NCBI RefSeq assembly: GCF_013391475.1
Contig: NZ_JACBAZ010000004.1
Coordinates: 372,001-436,000, forward strand
Direction of reading: 5' to 3'
DNA from: Oceaniferula marina
Lineage (GTDB): Bacteria; Verrucomicrobiota; Verrucomicrobiia; Verrucomicrobiales; Akkermansiaceae
Length of the DNA stretch: 64,000 nt
The translations under genes were made by a program, and so were the position numbers. Under the pieces are notes generated by a model, which worked only from the letters and a program-made list of their open reading frames with translations, did no database searches and was not told the origin of the DNA. Below, in pieces: positions 42,822 to 51,618 of the stretch (position 1 is the stretch's first letter; every line of letters starts with the position of its first letter).

Positions 42822-45173
42822 CTACTTCTTCAAGTAGTCGGGAAACTCCTTGTTCAGCGTGTTGAGATACACCTTGGCTTCGGTGGCTTTGCCACTTTTA
42901 TTCAAAGCTTGGTAAAGCTTATACAAGGCATCGGCGCGGACTTTTTTATCCGCCTCGTGCACTTCCACCACTACGACGTAGGATTTGGCGGCCGTTTCAT
43001 AATCCTGTGAGCTAAAGGCAATATCGCCGAGCACCAAGCGCAGCGCGGTATTCACATCACCCTTCGGCCGTAAAGCCAATCCGTCTTCGGCCGAGGTTTT
43101 GGCCTCATCGAGTTTACCGACTCCGAGATAAGCTTTTGCTTGGTCGAGCAATGCCTCAGCTTTCCAAAACGGCTCCTCGACGACATCGAGGAAATGGCCG
43201 AGGGCAACCAAAGCCTCCTCGTTTTTGCCAATTTCCACCCGGGCGTGTCCCAGCATCTTCCAAAATGCCTTGGGCGTCTGGCGGGGATCTTCCGGCGTGG
43301 ATCCCAAGCCGAGAAAGCGTTCGGCATCCTTGAGCTCACCACCATTAAAACATTGCACGCCAAGCCAACGGTAAATCTGTGGCTGGATCTGGTGACCTTG
43401 ATCTTTTTTGCGCACAGCATTCACCGCCGATTGAAGTCGGGCCTTATCCTTCTGGGCATAGCTGCAGTAAATCAATAGCATCTGGGAGTTGAACCCGTAT
43501 TCTTCAGGCATCATTTCACTCGCCTGCTCCAATGCAGGAATCGCCTTTTCGTAGTCCTTGATCTGATAATTTCCCCAGCCAATCCAGTACTGGGCATTTG
43601 CCTCGGTCGCCTTACCCAATTTCGGAAAACTAATCAGCATCGATTCATAGCGACGAATCATTTCCGGGTAATCCTGAGCCTCTTTTTTAATGCGGGCACT
43701 GTTCTGCCAGGCCAGTGCTGCCAACTTGTTCTGCGGAAAACGCTTGATCAACTCGTCAAAATCTCTCAGCGCTGATGCTCGATCACCCAATGACAAATAG
43801 GACTTACCCCGTCTGGCAATCACGCTCGGCGAGCGTTCATCATCAGGATAAAGCTTCAAAAAGTCCGTAAAACTACGGATGGCCCCATTGTGGTCACCCG
43901 ATTCTGACAAGCACCAACCGCGTTTAAACAAAAGATTCGCAAGATTGTCCTCGCCGACCAATTCCGGAGTGATCTGGTTATAAGCCGAGGCGGCTTCGCG
44001 AAATTTGTTTTCGTCGAATAAGGTTTCCGCCTTCATCAACAGCGCCTTGTGGATTTTCGGCTGTCGAGGGAATCGGGGTTGGTAAACCTCCAAAAAGGCA
44101 TCCACCTGCTTCGGAATGTTCGATCCCTTAATATTGAAAAAACAGAGTAAACGGTAGTAGCCGGCTTCAAATGCCTCCTTTGACAGTGGGATCTGACGTT
44201 CGGCCTCGGCAAAGTACTTGATCGCCAAATCGTAACGTTTCAGTTGGTAGGCGCTGCGACCGGCTAGTGTAAACTTGATCGCCTCGGTCGCCGGCTTGCC
44301 AGGGTAGTTCCCCCGTTTCATCGTATCAAAGACAGCCTGATAATCCTTGCTGGCATAAAGGCTGTTCATCATGGCTGCTTGCGCTCTCGACTTGAATTTC
44401 TCTTCTTTCGACAGCATCACCATCTTAAAATAGCTAACCGCATCATCCCCCTTTTTCATCTGCTGGGAGATCAAGCCGGCATTCAAAGCCGCATCCACCC
44501 GGATATTGGCCGCAATCCCAGGCTTCACCAATGAGGCAAACTTATCCAAAGCCCTCTGAAGCTCCTTCTTTGAAAAATACAAATAACCAAGCCGCAAGGT
44601 CGCATTCTCACGATAAACCACGGGCGCGTCCTGAGCAGCCTCGATCAAGGAGTACGATTTGATCGCTTGATCGGTTTGTCCGGAATACCGGTAACAAGAC
44701 GCTTCCTGATAACGACCGCGATAACGTTCCTTTGCAGTATCCGACATCGTCGCCACCTTTTCGAAGTAAATGGCGGCCTGATTGTAACGTTTATTGACAA
44801 AGGCATCGTATCCCAGACGATTCGCCGACAAAGCGACATAGCGCCCGGTTTTGTATCGATTAATCACACCGTGCAGCACCTGCCGCGCAGAATCCAGGTA
44901 ACCGCTCTGATAGTAACACTCCCCCAGATAGTAGCTCGCGGCCGGGGCATTGGCATGCCTGGGGAAACGGTTGATGTATTGCTCGAGTCGTGGTGCCAGT
45001 TGCTGATATGCCCGGACCCGCTCCTGCTCGACCTGCATGGCATTCGCCTGCCGATAGAGCTGTTTACAAAACTCAAACTGGTCGTGACCGGGATCTGCAA
45101 CCAAGGGGGCATCCTGGGCTGAAGCCAAAGTAACTGTGGCAATCAGTGCCAACAACAGTGATAAAAATCGCAT
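42822..45173 (-). CDS. Large periplasmic TPR-repeat protein
   Basis: A 783-aa protein with a signal peptide (to about TLASAQ) and TPR repeats along its whole length. Clear ones include the runs near residues 60-90 (APAASYYLGECYYQSGYLD), 110-145, 415-520 (LFKRGWCLSESGDHNGAIRSF, then RGKSYLSLGDRASALRDFDE) and 700-780. It is the last gene of exbB-exbD-small protein-TPR on the minus strand, 32 bp after the small gene. Similar TPR proteins accompany Tol or Exb systems and may scaffold envelope complexes; the exact role is unknown. Confidence 0.85.
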   Translation of the reverse strand: MRFLSLLLALIATVTLASAQDAPLVADPGHDQFEFCKQLYRQANAMQVEQERVRAYQQLAPRLEQYINRFPRHANAPAASYYLGECYYQSGYLDSARQVLHGVINRYKTGRYVALSANRLGYDAFVNKRYNQAAIYFEKVATMSDTAKERYRGRYQEASCYRYSGQTDQAIKSYSLIEAAQDAPVVYRENATLRLGYLYFSKKELQRALDKFASLVKPGIAANIRVDAALNAGLISQQMKKGDDAVSYFKMVMLSKEEKFKSRAQAAMMNSLYASKDYQAVFDTMKRGNYPGKPATEAIKFTLAGRSAYQLKRYDLAIKYFAEAERQIPLSKEAFEAGYYRLLCFFNIKGSNIPKQVDAFLEVYQPRFPRQPKIHKALLMKAETLFDENKFREAASAYNQITPELVGEDNLANLLFKRGWCLSESGDHNGAIRSFTDFLKLYPDDERSPSVIARRGKSYLSLGDRASALRDFDELIKRFPQNKLAALAWQNSARIKKEAQDYPEMIRRYESMLISFPKLGKATEANAQYWIGWGNYQIKDYEKAIPALEQASEMMPEEYGFNSQMLLIYCSYAQKDKARLQSAVNAVRKKDQGHQIQPQIYRWLGVQCFNGGELKDAERFLGLGSTPEDPRQTPKAFWKMLGHARVEIGKNEEALVALGHFLDVVEEPFWKAEALLDQAKAYLGVGKLDEAKTSAEDGLALRPKGDVNTALRLVLGDIAFSSQDYETAAKSYVVVVEVHEADKKVRADALYKLYQALNKSGKATEAKVYLNTLNKEFPDYLKK

Positions 45174-45205
45174 AAAATCAAAAAAGGATAACTGAAAAAG
45201 GTGGA

Positions 45206-45406
45206 TTACTCCTCATTACCAGGCTCTTCGGCTTCATCTTCGGGGGCGACCTCGAGTAGCTCCCCCTGGACCTCAATGGCAACCGGCTGTTCATGAACCT
45301 CCACTTTTGCGGTAAAAAACAATCCTCCGATCAAAAGGAATCCCACTTTTACTGGCGCGGGCAACATCAGCATAATAGGCAGAAAAAAAGAAGTCGAGAG
45401 CATCAT
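45206..45406 (-). CDS. Small membrane protein in the exbBD-TPR unit
   Basis: A 66-aa ORF with a hydrophobic first half (about 5-32) and an acidic tail rich in Glu (VAPEDEAEEPGNEE). It lies between exbD (143 bp away) and the TPR gene (32 bp away), same strand. I do not recognise a family. Its composition and place suggest a real small single-span or two-span protein, but coding evidence is limited. Start at one of the two adjacent ATG codons (45406 or 45403). Confidence 0.5.
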   Translation of the reverse strand: MMLSTSFFLPIMLMLPAPVKVGFLLIGGLFFTAKVEVHEQPVAIEVQGELLEVAPEDEAEEPGNEE

Positions 45407-45549
45407 TCGTATACAGCTTGGGTTGATGAAAAATGGATTCCGGCATGCCGGCTGGGTCAGGATACTACAACGGAAACCATCAACAAGCTATCCCGAAATC
45501 CAGCCACTTCAATAAAGCGATGGAGAGCAGCCAAGGAGGGTTCCGGATC

Positions 45550-45969
45550 TTACGGTTTCTTACGCTGCACTTGCGTGGCGAAGGAGATATTGGGAATGCC
45601 AGCCTTTTGACAAACATCGATCACCTCGACAATTTTCTGGTATTCCACCTTGCCATCACCCCGGATGCGAATCGCCTGATTCTTATGAACGGCGGCAATT
45701 CTCTGCAATTTATCAAAGAGCTGCGCTTTATTCATCACCATTTTATCAATGACCACTTCACCATTTTCGCGGACATTCACAATAATCTCCCCCACCGTCT
45801 GGCGCGCATCAGCCCCTTCTTCAGCGACAGGAACCGAAACGTTCAGCTCCCGCTCACTCTGGCTGTATTGCATTGTCGCAATAAAAAAGATCAGCAACAA
45901 AAACACAACATCGACCATCGGAGCCAACGGAAAATCGGCTTTTTCAGGTTGTCGGGTTTGAAATTTCAT
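45550..45969 (-). CDS. exbD: Biopolymer transport protein ExbD/TolR
   Basis: A 139-aa bitopic protein: short cytoplasmic part, membrane helix with the essential Asp in PLAPMVDVVFLLLIFFIATMQ, then a periplasmic domain (ELNVSVPVAEEG, VNVRENGEVVIDK, IRGDGKVEYQKIVEVID). With ExbB it uses the proton gradient to energise outer-membrane or envelope processes. The ATG at 45969 is preferred over an upstream in-frame start; it is 45 bp after exbB. Confidence 0.92.
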   Translation of the reverse strand: MKFQTRQPEKADFPLAPMVDVVFLLLIFFIATMQYSQSERELNVSVPVAEEGADARQTVGEIIVNVRENGEVVIDKMVMNKAQLFDKLQRIAAVHKNQAIRIRGDGKVEYQKIVEVIDVCQKAGIPNISFATQVQRKKP

Positions 45970-46014
45970 AGGTCTTGATGAGCTGGGGCCCCACAAATGG
46001 AGCGCACGTTACTG

Positions 46015-46827
46015 CTAAATTCCGTAGGTATCCGGCTGATCGTTGGCGGCATGGGAAAACTCCTCCTCCGTCTCGGCATAGACCGGCTTGGGTGCTGCCC
46101 CTCCGCGGCGGTTATACTGGGCGGCCAAGAGTGCCATCAAATGGGTGCTGGCGGCCTCCAACTCGGCAATGTATTTCTGCACCCTTCCACGGAACAGGGA
46201 ATAAAAAATCACGGCCGTAATGCCAATCACAAGCCCGGCAGCCGTCGTCACCAAGGCTTGGTACACGCCCTCTGCCAATTTATTGGCATGCACCCCCTCG
46301 TAGTTACCGCTGGAAATCTCCATAAACGCCCGAATCATACCAATCACAGTTCCCAGCAGCCCTCCCATCGGAGCAATCGTTCCAACATCCGAAAGGTAGC
46401 TGATCCGCTGAGTCAAAATTCCAGCCTGACGCGAGCCTTCAGCTTCGGCAACCTCGCGCACCTCCTTAAAGGTGACCCCGGTATTTTTGGTCATAAAATC
46501 CAAGGTTTTTTCCGTAATTCTGGCAACACTCTGGTTCTGCCGGTTACAATGAGCAATAAGACCCAGATAATCCCGCTTGCGAATCAACGCCTCGGCAGCA
46601 TTCATAAATTTATCGCTGACCACAGAATTCCGGCGAATCGTAAAAGTGTAGAATAAAATCAACACCACTGCGATCACTGATAAAACAGCCAGAGGATACA
46701 TCATAAACCCTCCCATCGAGAGGATTTCCAACACATCCTTCGACTCGGTCGCCGTGTCAGCAGGCGCTGCAATCAGACCAGAAGCCATGGCCATCAACAG
46801 GCCAAGTGTGAGAATCTTTGATTTCAT
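46015..46827 (-). CDS. exbB: MotA/TolQ/ExbB proton channel family protein
   Basis: A 270-aa inner-membrane protein with a signal-like N-terminus (MKSKILTLGLLMAMASGLIAA), a first helix (about 37-58) and the two conserved C-terminal helices including IAPMGGLLGTVIGMIRAF and EGVYQALVTTAAGLVIGI. Subunit of the ExbBD motor. The ATG at 46827 is chosen because the signal peptide starts there; a longer frame upstream is not needed. First gene of the exbB-exbD-small-TPR unit. Confidence 0.92.
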   Translation of the reverse strand: MKSKILTLGLLMAMASGLIAAPADTATESKDVLEILSMGGFMMYPLAVLSVIAVVLILFYTFTIRRNSVVSDKFMNAAEALIRKRDYLGLIAHCNRQNQSVARITEKTLDFMTKNTGVTFKEVREVAEAEGSRQAGILTQRISYLSDVGTIAPMGGLLGTVIGMIRAFMEISSGNYEGVHANKLAEGVYQALVTTAAGLVIGITAVIFYSLFRGRVQKYIAELEAASTHLMALLAAQYNRRGGAAPKPVYAETEEEFSHAANDQPDTYGI

Positions 46828-47026
46828 AAATGATAAGGGCGCGGGCAGCATAGCCTGATTTTCCAGAGGTGCAAGTGCAGGAAACAAAGGATCGGAATGA
46901 GTCACCCCTTCCCAAAACAAGGCGGTGACGCCTTCCTTCAAACAAGTTCTGCTTCTGTACCCTTTTATCTACGACAACAGCCGGGGAAATCTTTCCTACC
47001 CACTCTGTCATCACGGAAATTCCGAC

Positions 47027-48952
47027 CTACAAAGGAAGATCGTAGCTCCGGCCGTCGGCACCCTCAAACCACTTGACGTAGGCAAGGTTCACCGTGGCAA
47101 AGCCACCAGGGGTCGGATAGTCACCGGTAAAATACCAATCCCCGCAGGGACCTTTGATACAGGCGTGCAGGTTCTCAATAGTCTGAAACATCACATCCAC
47201 CTCCCCGGACCACTCCAGATCCTCGGGGTAGACCATGCGGCTGATCTCAGCTGAAATTTCATCATCGGTAAAACCTTCATAGATACGCTTCACCTGATTC
47301 ACCCGTTCTTCACCCGGTTTTTTCAGTTCGGCCTTACAGGCGTCATACACTTCATCCAGCACGGATCTACGGCCACTGCGTTTCAACAAATTCACCGCAG
47401 CTTGGAAAGCGATGAACTTTCCTAGCTCAGACATATCAATACCATAACAATCAGGGTATCGAATCTGGGGAGCTGTAGAACAAACGACAATCTTGCGCGG
47501 GTTGGTTCTAGCCAGAATCTTAAGGATCGATTCCTTCAAGGTGGTCCCTCGGACAATCGAGTCGTCCAATGCGACCAGAGCATCCCCCGGATTGACCAGG
47601 TCATAGGTAATATCGTAGACGTGGGACACCAACTGGGCGCGACCTTTTTCCTGGGCAATGAAGGTCCGCATCTTGATGTCTTTGTGCACGGCCTTTTCAC
47701 CTCGCGGCCAATTGCGCATGATCAGATTATCCAGCACCTCTTCGGTCAGCAAGCCTTCTTCACAAGCACTCATGATGCTCGCCCTGACTTGCTGGCGCCG
47801 CAACAACCGCAACCCGTCCATCAAGCCATAATACGCCGTTTCCGCCGTGTTGGGGATGAAAGAAAAGACGGTTTTATCAAAGGTTTCTCCGATCGAACGA
47901 TACACCTGGTCGGCCAGTGCCGCGCCCATTGCCTTCCGCTCGCGGTAAATAACAGGATCATTTCCGCGCGAGAAATAAATACGCTCAAACGAGCACGGCT
48001 TGTGCTCGCGTGGATCGTGGAAACTGGATGTGCTTTGGCTGCCATCCCGGCGAACGATAGTGACCGAACCCGGCTCCATTTCCTCCACCTGGTCTTTTTC
48101 CACTTCAAAGACGGTCATCAATGGGACTCTCTCAGAGGCAAAGGCAATCACCTCATCATCCTGGTATACATGGCAGGGGCGAATGCCCCTCGGATCACGC
48201 ATGACAAACATATCACCGTTACCCACCACACCACTAATGGCGTAGCCTCCGTCCCATGGTTCTGCAGACTCACTGATGATGGAGTGCAGATCGATCTGTT
48301 CTGAAATCAACTTGGGAATTTCACGACCATCGATCCCCTGGTCACGCATTTCATGATACAGGTTGGTGTGGTGTTCATCGAGATGAAATCCCATCTCCTC
48401 CAGAACCGTCTGGGTGTCTGTTCCAAAAACCGGATGCTGACCACGCTCGATCAACTTCTGGTTGAGCGCCCCGGCATTGGTCATGTTAAAATTGCCCATC
48501 ACCATCAAGGTGCGGGTCGGCCAGTTGCTCCGCCGCAGATACGGGTGGCAGGAACCGGAATCAAACTGTCCGGACGTTCCGTACCTCAGGTGCCCCATCA
48601 ACACCTCGCCACCGAAATCGAAGCGGTTTTTCACTTCGCTCGGGACTTCCGGGTCGATGATACCCTTACGCACCAACTTATTGAATTTCTTCATTTCACC
48701 GCGAAACACAGAACCCATGGAATCACGGGTCGCATCACGTTTGCGGAAAATATACGGCTGCCCCAGGGGCATATCCAACTTACAGCACCCAATTCCGATT
48801 CCGTCCTGGCCCCGGTTGTGCTGCTTTTCCATCAATAGGAATAGCTTGTTCAGGCCCCACAAAGGAGTGCCATACTTATCCTGATAATAAGAAAGGGGCT
48901 TGCGCAGACGGACCACGGCAATGCCACACTCATGCTTGAGAAAGTCACTCAT
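47027..48952 (-). CDS. purF: Amidophosphoribosyltransferase, long Bacteroidetes-like type
   Basis: First committed step of purine synthesis: PRPP and glutamine to phosphoribosylamine. The 641-aa protein starts MSDFLKHECGIAVVRL, with the glutaminase Cys at position 9, so a short propeptide must be removed or tolerated. Further motifs are EKQHNRGQDGIGI, GHLRYGTSG, GNFNMTNA and the PRPP site VALDDSIVRGTTLK. It is about 140 aa longer than E. coli PurF, the form I know from Bacteroidetes. It follows purM by 46 bp. Confidence 0.9.
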   Translation of the reverse strand: MSDFLKHECGIAVVRLRKPLSYYQDKYGTPLWGLNKLFLLMEKQHNRGQDGIGIGCCKLDMPLGQPYIFRKRDATRDSMGSVFRGEMKKFNKLVRKGIIDPEVPSEVKNRFDFGGEVLMGHLRYGTSGQFDSGSCHPYLRRSNWPTRTLMVMGNFNMTNAGALNQKLIERGQHPVFGTDTQTVLEEMGFHLDEHHTNLYHEMRDQGIDGREIPKLISEQIDLHSIISESAEPWDGGYAISGVVGNGDMFVMRDPRGIRPCHVYQDDEVIAFASERVPLMTVFEVEKDQVEEMEPGSVTIVRRDGSQSTSSFHDPREHKPCSFERIYFSRGNDPVIYRERKAMGAALADQVYRSIGETFDKTVFSFIPNTAETAYYGLMDGLRLLRRQQVRASIMSACEEGLLTEEVLDNLIMRNWPRGEKAVHKDIKMRTFIAQEKGRAQLVSHVYDITYDLVNPGDALVALDDSIVRGTTLKESILKILARTNPRKIVVCSTAPQIRYPDCYGIDMSELGKFIAFQAAVNLLKRSGRRSVLDEVYDACKAELKKPGEERVNQVKRIYEGFTDDEISAEISRMVYPEDLEWSGEVDVMFQTIENLHACIKGPCGDWYFTGDYPTPGGFATVNLAYVKWFEGADGRSYDLPL

Positions 48953-48998
48953 GGATGATGGTTCTCCAGTTAATAATACAGATTAGGATCTTGTCAAA

Positions 48999-49991
48999 TC
49001 AGGCGTCCATGGCAACACGCACACCTGAGGCATCCGTGATCGTTCCGATCTTCACCCCGCCAGGTCCGGAACCCAGAACAGCGTCCACCTGATCAGGGGA
49101 AACAATCACAACCCAGCCAAAGCCCATATTGAAGGTATGGAATTTATCGTCAGCGTCTACGAATTCAAAAACTTTCTGCATCGCTGCATTCTCCCAGTTG
49201 GGGATCTGAATGTCCGCACCATGGTTTGGCAGCAAGCGCTCCAAATTCTCAGGAAGGCCACCACCGGTGATATGAGCCATCGCCTTGGGCTTAACCCCGG
49301 CAAGCTTGATGTCCCTGACCACGTCATCATATAGACGGGTAGGTGCAAGCAGTTCCACAATCTCTTCACGGCTAAAGGCGTCACCATGCTCGGCAAGCAC
49401 CCTGCGAATCAAACTCCAACCGTTGGCATGAGGACCGTCCGATTCATAACCAATCAATACATCACCGGTCTGAATCTGGGTGGGATCGATCAAGTCTGGT
49501 TTTTCACAGCAGCCGATGCAAAACCCGGAAAGCTCCACCACATCCTCAGGCACGATCCCTGGCATTTCGGCGGTTTCACCTCCGGCCAAAATACAGCCGC
49601 AAGATTCCAAATAATCGCACATGCCTGCAATCAGACGAGTGATCAAAGGCTTATCCAAGGCTGCAATCCCGATGTAATCCAGGAAAAGCAATGGGTCGCC
49701 CCCCGTGGTCAGGATGTCGTTGACGCTCATGGCGACCAAGTCCTTTCCCGCAGCCTCAAGCAAATCGTGCTCGAGCAAAAGCTCCAGCTTGGTGCCGACA
49801 CCGTCACAGCCTGTCACCATTACCGGTTCCTTGTAATCGCTCAAATCATAGGCTGCGGCAAATAAGCCAAAAGCACCGAATAGTTGACGTTGAGCCTGCG
49901 TTCTGCGGACATGGGTGCCGATATCGCCAACGAGGGCAGCGGCTTCCCGAGTATCCACACCTGATTCCTTGTAGGTAAGTTTTCCGGACAT
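48999..49991 (-). CDS. purM: Phosphoribosylformylglycinamidine cyclo-ligase
   Basis: ATP-dependent ring closure giving AIR in purine synthesis. The 330-aa protein has LTYKESGVD at the N-terminus, MVTGCDGVGTKLELL, MSVNDILTTGGDPLLFLDYIG, LAGGETAEMPG, SDGPHANGWSL and HITGGGLPENL, all characteristic of PurM. Start ATG 49991. Co-directional with purF and probably one operon. Confidence 0.95.
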   Translation of the reverse strand: MSGKLTYKESGVDTREAAALVGDIGTHVRRTQAQRQLFGAFGLFAAAYDLSDYKEPVMVTGCDGVGTKLELLLEHDLLEAAGKDLVAMSVNDILTTGGDPLLFLDYIGIAALDKPLITRLIAGMCDYLESCGCILAGGETAEMPGIVPEDVVELSGFCIGCCEKPDLIDPTQIQTGDVLIGYESDGPHANGWSLIRRVLAEHGDAFSREEIVELLAPTRLYDDVVRDIKLAGVKPKAMAHITGGGLPENLERLLPNHGADIQIPNWENAAMQKVFEFVDADDKFHTFNMGFGWVVIVSPDQVDAVLGSGPGGVKIGTITDASGVRVAMDA

Positions 49992-50138
49992 AGCTGGTGA
50001 GAGAGGCTTTTTAGCAGCCCGCCGCCAAGAGGCAATGGTTTTCTGATTCGATCAACACTTATCGACACTTTTTTTCATTCTTTATTCTCCATCCCCTACT
50101 CCCTCGACAAACCACGCCAGCCCTTCTAATCTCTCTCC

Positions 50139-51122
50139 GTGCCTCTCACCCTCCACCCCGAATTTCTCAGCATGCCACGAGACCAACGCTACCTGCTGGC
50201 GATTTCCGGAGGTCGGGACTCCGTAGCCATGCTTCACGCCATATGGCATGCAGGCTACCACAAGCTGGTGCTCTGCCACCTCAATCACGGCCTGAGGGGT
50301 GACGAATCAGATGATGATGCACACCTTGTTCGCCAACTCGCCGAGGCCTTTGATCTCCCATTCGAGCTCGGGCATACCGATGTTCCTGCGCGGATGAAAG
50401 AGAAAAAAGAATCGATGGAGCTGGCCGCTCGAAGGTCACGGCACACCTTTTTTGCCAAGTGCTCCAACATCCACAACTGCTCCAGGGTCCTACTCGCACA
50501 TCATGCCGACGATCAGGCCGAAACCATCCTCCACAATCTACTAAGAGGATCCGCCGGGCTCAGCGGCATGCCATTTTCAAACCAACTCCAAATCCCACCC
50601 GCCCCCGGCGCACCAGAACAGCCGCTGCAATTACTCAGACCCCTGCTCCACATCAGACGCAGCGAAATCAACCTCTACCTCGACCACCACAAGCTGAACT
50701 ACCGTGAAGATTCCAGCAATCGCGAAGCCATCACAACTCGAAACCGCCTGCGACTCAAGGCCATCCCCATGCTCAACGATATCATGGACCGCGACATTGC
50801 GGTTTCCATCCTCAGAGCCCACGAAATTTCGAACGCGCAGCAACAGGCCATCCACGCCATCCTCAACGAACAAAACCTATTCGACCCCCAAGGACGGATC
50901 TTTTTACCCAAACTGAGACAACTCCCAGAGGCCCTCCAACTGAGCGCCATTCATCAGTATCTTAAAAATAAAAAAGTCCCGGACCTCAGCCAAGACGTCA
51001 TCGCCCGCTGCCACAGTCTCATCAACGATCCAAACACAGCCAAGGTCAACCTGCCAGGAGGCTACCACTTCCAACGCAAAGAAAAACGGCTCTTTGTCAC
51101 CCCCTCCCAGCCAAGCCACTGA
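50139..51122 (+). CDS. tilS: tRNA(Ile)-lysidine synthase
   Basis: Modifies C34 of the CAU-anticodon tRNA-Ile to lysidine, allowing AUA decoding. The 327-aa protein has the PP-loop SGGRDS (23-28), HLNHGLRGDESD, AHHADDQAETIL and DSSNREAITTRNRLR. The start is GTG at 50139, which puts the PP-loop at the usual distance. It is divergent from purM. The C-terminal domain is short compared with E. coli (432 aa), as in many bacteria. Confidence 0.93.
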   Translation: MPLTLHPEFLSMPRDQRYLLAISGGRDSVAMLHAIWHAGYHKLVLCHLNHGLRGDESDDDAHLVRQLAEAFDLPFELGHTDVPARMKEKKESMELAARRSRHTFFAKCSNIHNCSRVLLAHHADDQAETILHNLLRGSAGLSGMPFSNQLQIPPAPGAPEQPLQLLRPLLHIRRSEINLYLDHHKLNYREDSSNREAITTRNRLRLKAIPMLNDIMDRDIAVSILRAHEISNAQQQAIHAILNEQNLFDPQGRIFLPKLRQLPEALQLSAIHQYLKNKKVPDLSQDVIARCHSLINDPNTAKVNLPGGYHFQRKEKRLFVTPSQPSH

Positions 51123-51142
51123 TCAACCAACCCACCCCACTC

Positions 51143-51595
51143 ATGCGCGTCATCATTCAGCGAGTTTCCCAAGCAAGTGTCAGCATCAATCATGCGACCT
51201 CCGGAACCATTGGGCAAGGGCTGCTCATCCTGCTCGGAATCGTCGAAGGCGACAGTAAGGAAGACATCGATTGGCTGGTTGGCAAAATCTGCAAAATGCG
51301 TATTTTTCCAGACGAGCATGGTAAAATGAACCGCAGCTTGCTGGACATCGATGGTGAACTCCTCGTGGTAAGTCAGTTCACCCTGCACGCCAGCACCAAA
51401 AAAGGCAATCGACCCTCGTTTATTCAAGCCGCCCGACCGGAAACCGCCATCCCTCTCTACGAAGCCTTCCTGGATACCTGCACCCAATACAACCACAAAC
51501 CTTGTGCCAGTGGTGAATTTGGAGCTGATATGCAGGTCTCCCTCACCAACGATGGCCCGGTAACCATCATCATTGACTCCAAAAACCGGGAGTAA
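51143..51595 (+). CDS. dtd: D-aminoacyl-tRNA deacylase
   Basis: Removes D-amino acids from mischarged tRNA. The 150-aa protein has MRVIIQRVSQASVSI, LVVSQFTLHAST with the SQFTL motif, KGNRPSF and the C-terminal GEFGADMQVSLTNDGPVT with the GP-containing motif. It is 20 bp after tilS, same strand. Confidence 0.95.
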   Translation: MRVIIQRVSQASVSINHATSGTIGQGLLILLGIVEGDSKEDIDWLVGKICKMRIFPDEHGKMNRSLLDIDGELLVVSQFTLHASTKKGNRPSFIQAARPETAIPLYEAFLDTCTQYNHKPCASGEFGADMQVSLTNDGPVTIIIDSKNRE

Positions 51596-51618
51596 GCTCT
51601 GCAAAGACGACCTCTGGC

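Noticed and set aside
42763-42837. Plus-strand 24-codon ORF with AAAAGG 8 nt before its ATG
   Set aside because: Too short to support, and its last codons overlap the end of the convergent TPR gene; kept only as a note for proteomics.
45433-45978. Plus-strand ORF of 181 codons antisense to exbD
   Set aside because: It mirrors exbD, which has a clear family match on the other strand.
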